Source of the DNA: Patescibacteria group bacterium
GTDB taxonomy: Bacteria > Patescibacteriota > Minisyncoccia > Phycocordibacterales > UBA12079
Reading direction: 5' to 3'
Assembly: GCA_018821685.1 (NCBI GenBank)
Contig: JAHJLO010000057.1
Coordinates: forward strand, 1-13,295
DNA: 13,295 nucleotides
The translations under genes were made by a program, and so were the position numbers. How positions within the stretch are numbered: position 1 is the stretch's first letter; each line of letters opens with the position of its first letter. Positions 12,632-13,295 of the stretch are shown here, in pieces. The notes under the pieces are model-generated. The model did no database searches and had not been told where the DNA came from. It worked only from the letters and a program-made list of their open reading frames with translations.

Positions 12632-13276
12632 ATGGAAATAAATAAGCTTATGAATCAATATAATAAAACCTTAATTCTCATCGCCTTGTTTTTTATATTC
12701 TTACCAAATTCTGTTTTTGCTTGTAGTTGTGTCGCTGACATCCCCCAAGAAGAATCTTTTAATCAGGCAAAAGCGGTTTTTATTGGTCGGGTTATATCAA
12801 TAAACAAGAAAGGGGAATTTTTAAGACTGAAAAATTCTCATCGCAATATTAATTTTAATGTCACTGAATATTGGAAAGGTGAAGTTTCAAAAATAACTAC
12901 CGTTGCCACAGGATTCGGAGGGGGTGATTGTGGTTATTATTTTGCTGAAGGCGAGACTTATCTTGTTTATGCAAATGATGGTAATAGTTGGTATGGTGAG
13001 GATTTAGCGACCAGTATCTGCTCAAGAACAGAGCGGTTGCGTGATGTCAGTAAAGATTTAGCTTTACTCGGAGCAGGTACGATAATACCTCATCAAAAAC
13101 AAAAAATCTCTCTGAAAGAATTAACAATTGAATTAGTTCAACTAGCCACCTACCCAATCCGACACTCTCTTCTTATTAAAGGTTCTCTAGGTACCGCTTT
13201 TATAACCCTATTTTTCTATTATGTAGGGCCTTTGGTTTTAATATTATATTTTCTATATAAAAAATTTAAAAAATGA
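12632..13276 (+). CDS. Secreted TIMP-like domain protein with C-terminal membrane helix
   Basis: A 214-residue exported protein. A signal peptide (about 12-30, ending SVFA) precedes a mature N-terminus beginning Cys31-Ser-Cys33. The CxC start, the AVFIGRV strand, VTEYWKGE, GGDCGYYF with Cys100, YLVYA and SICSRT with Cys130 match the OB-fold pattern of bacterial proteins related to tissue inhibitors of metalloproteinases. In animal TIMPs the free amino-terminal Cys of a CxC motif chelates the zinc of the target protease. Residues about 183-207 form a membrane helix followed by a basic tail, so the domain would face outward. The first ATG is 12632; Met7 at 12650 gives a more typical signal peptide. 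Its position next to peptidase genes is suggestive only, and the inhibitor role is unproven for bacterial members. Confidence 0.82.
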   Translation: MEINKLMNQYNKTLILIALFFIFLPNSVFACSCVADIPQEESFNQAKAVFIGRVISINKKGEFLRLKNSHRNINFNVTEYWKGEVSKITTVATGFGGGDCGYYFAEGETYLVYANDGNSWYGEDLATSICSRTERLRDVSKDLALLGAGTIIPHQKQKISLKELTIELVQLATYPIRHSLLIKGSLGTAFITLFFYYVGPLVLILYFLYKKFKK

Positions 13277-13295
13277 ACATCAAAAAAATATATGA
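13273..13295 (+). CDS. Start of a further gene, cut by the window end
   Basis: An ATG at 13273 overlaps the TGA of the TIMP-like gene in an ATGA arrangement, the same coupling seen at 9065. The seven codons available read MNIKKIY, a plausible start of a signal peptide or membrane segment. Nothing more can be said of its product. Confidence 0.45.

Overview
The window is AT-rich, densely packed bacterial DNA. The standard stops hold: TGA ends several genes, so there is no TGA recoding. Intergenic gaps are very short, genes often overlap by 4 to 28 bases, Shine-Dalgarno sequences are nearly absent, and several strong TATAAT boxes lie so close to ATG that the transcripts would be leaderless or nearly so. 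A CxxC-x17-CxxC/RGG/lysine-tail protein, small signalling genes of unknown type and a RAYT transposase fit a Candidate Phyla Radiation (Patescibacteria, Parcubacteria-like) genome. This placement is inference; no rRNA or other marker gene is present.

Layout. (1) 162-3414, plus strand: a signalling cluster with a stand-alone receiver domain, a 93-residue protein of unknown family, a small three-helix membrane protein, a GAF/PAS histidine kinase and a second stand-alone receiver. No DNA-binding output domain is present. (2) 3566-4285: a basic zinc-ribbon protein with an RGG-type head and a histone-H1-like lysine tail, between two strong terminators. (3) 4510-9535: five overlapping or abutting genes, probably one operon: a cupin mannose-6-phosphate isomerase, a GH130-type protein, a double GH130 protein, a eukaryotic-type phosphomannomutase-like HAD protein and a four-helix membrane protein. 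(4) 9633-11836, minus strand: two tandem membrane-anchored M14 carboxypeptidase paralogues, the upstream one lacking key catalytic residues, preceded by a 5'-truncated C39-like peptidase gene. (5) 11837-12588: a RAYT (REP-associated tyrosine transposase) element flanked by inverted REP-like hairpins, inserted at the break in the C39 gene. (6) 12632-end: a secreted/anchored TIMP-like protein and the first codons of another gene.

How the genes may work together. The operon 4510-9535 gives a short cytosolic mannose route: GH130 enzymes interconvert beta-mannosides and mannose 1-phosphate, the HAD protein would interconvert mannose 1-phosphate and mannose 6-phosphate, and the cupin would link mannose 6-phosphate to fructose 6-phosphate. 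No signal peptides are seen on these enzymes, so the substrate is likely intracellular or imported. A reserve beta-mannan like the mannogen of Leishmania is an attractive but untested idea, and is the best candidate for an undescribed system here. The peptidase block and the TIMP-like protein probably act outside the cytoplasmic membrane.
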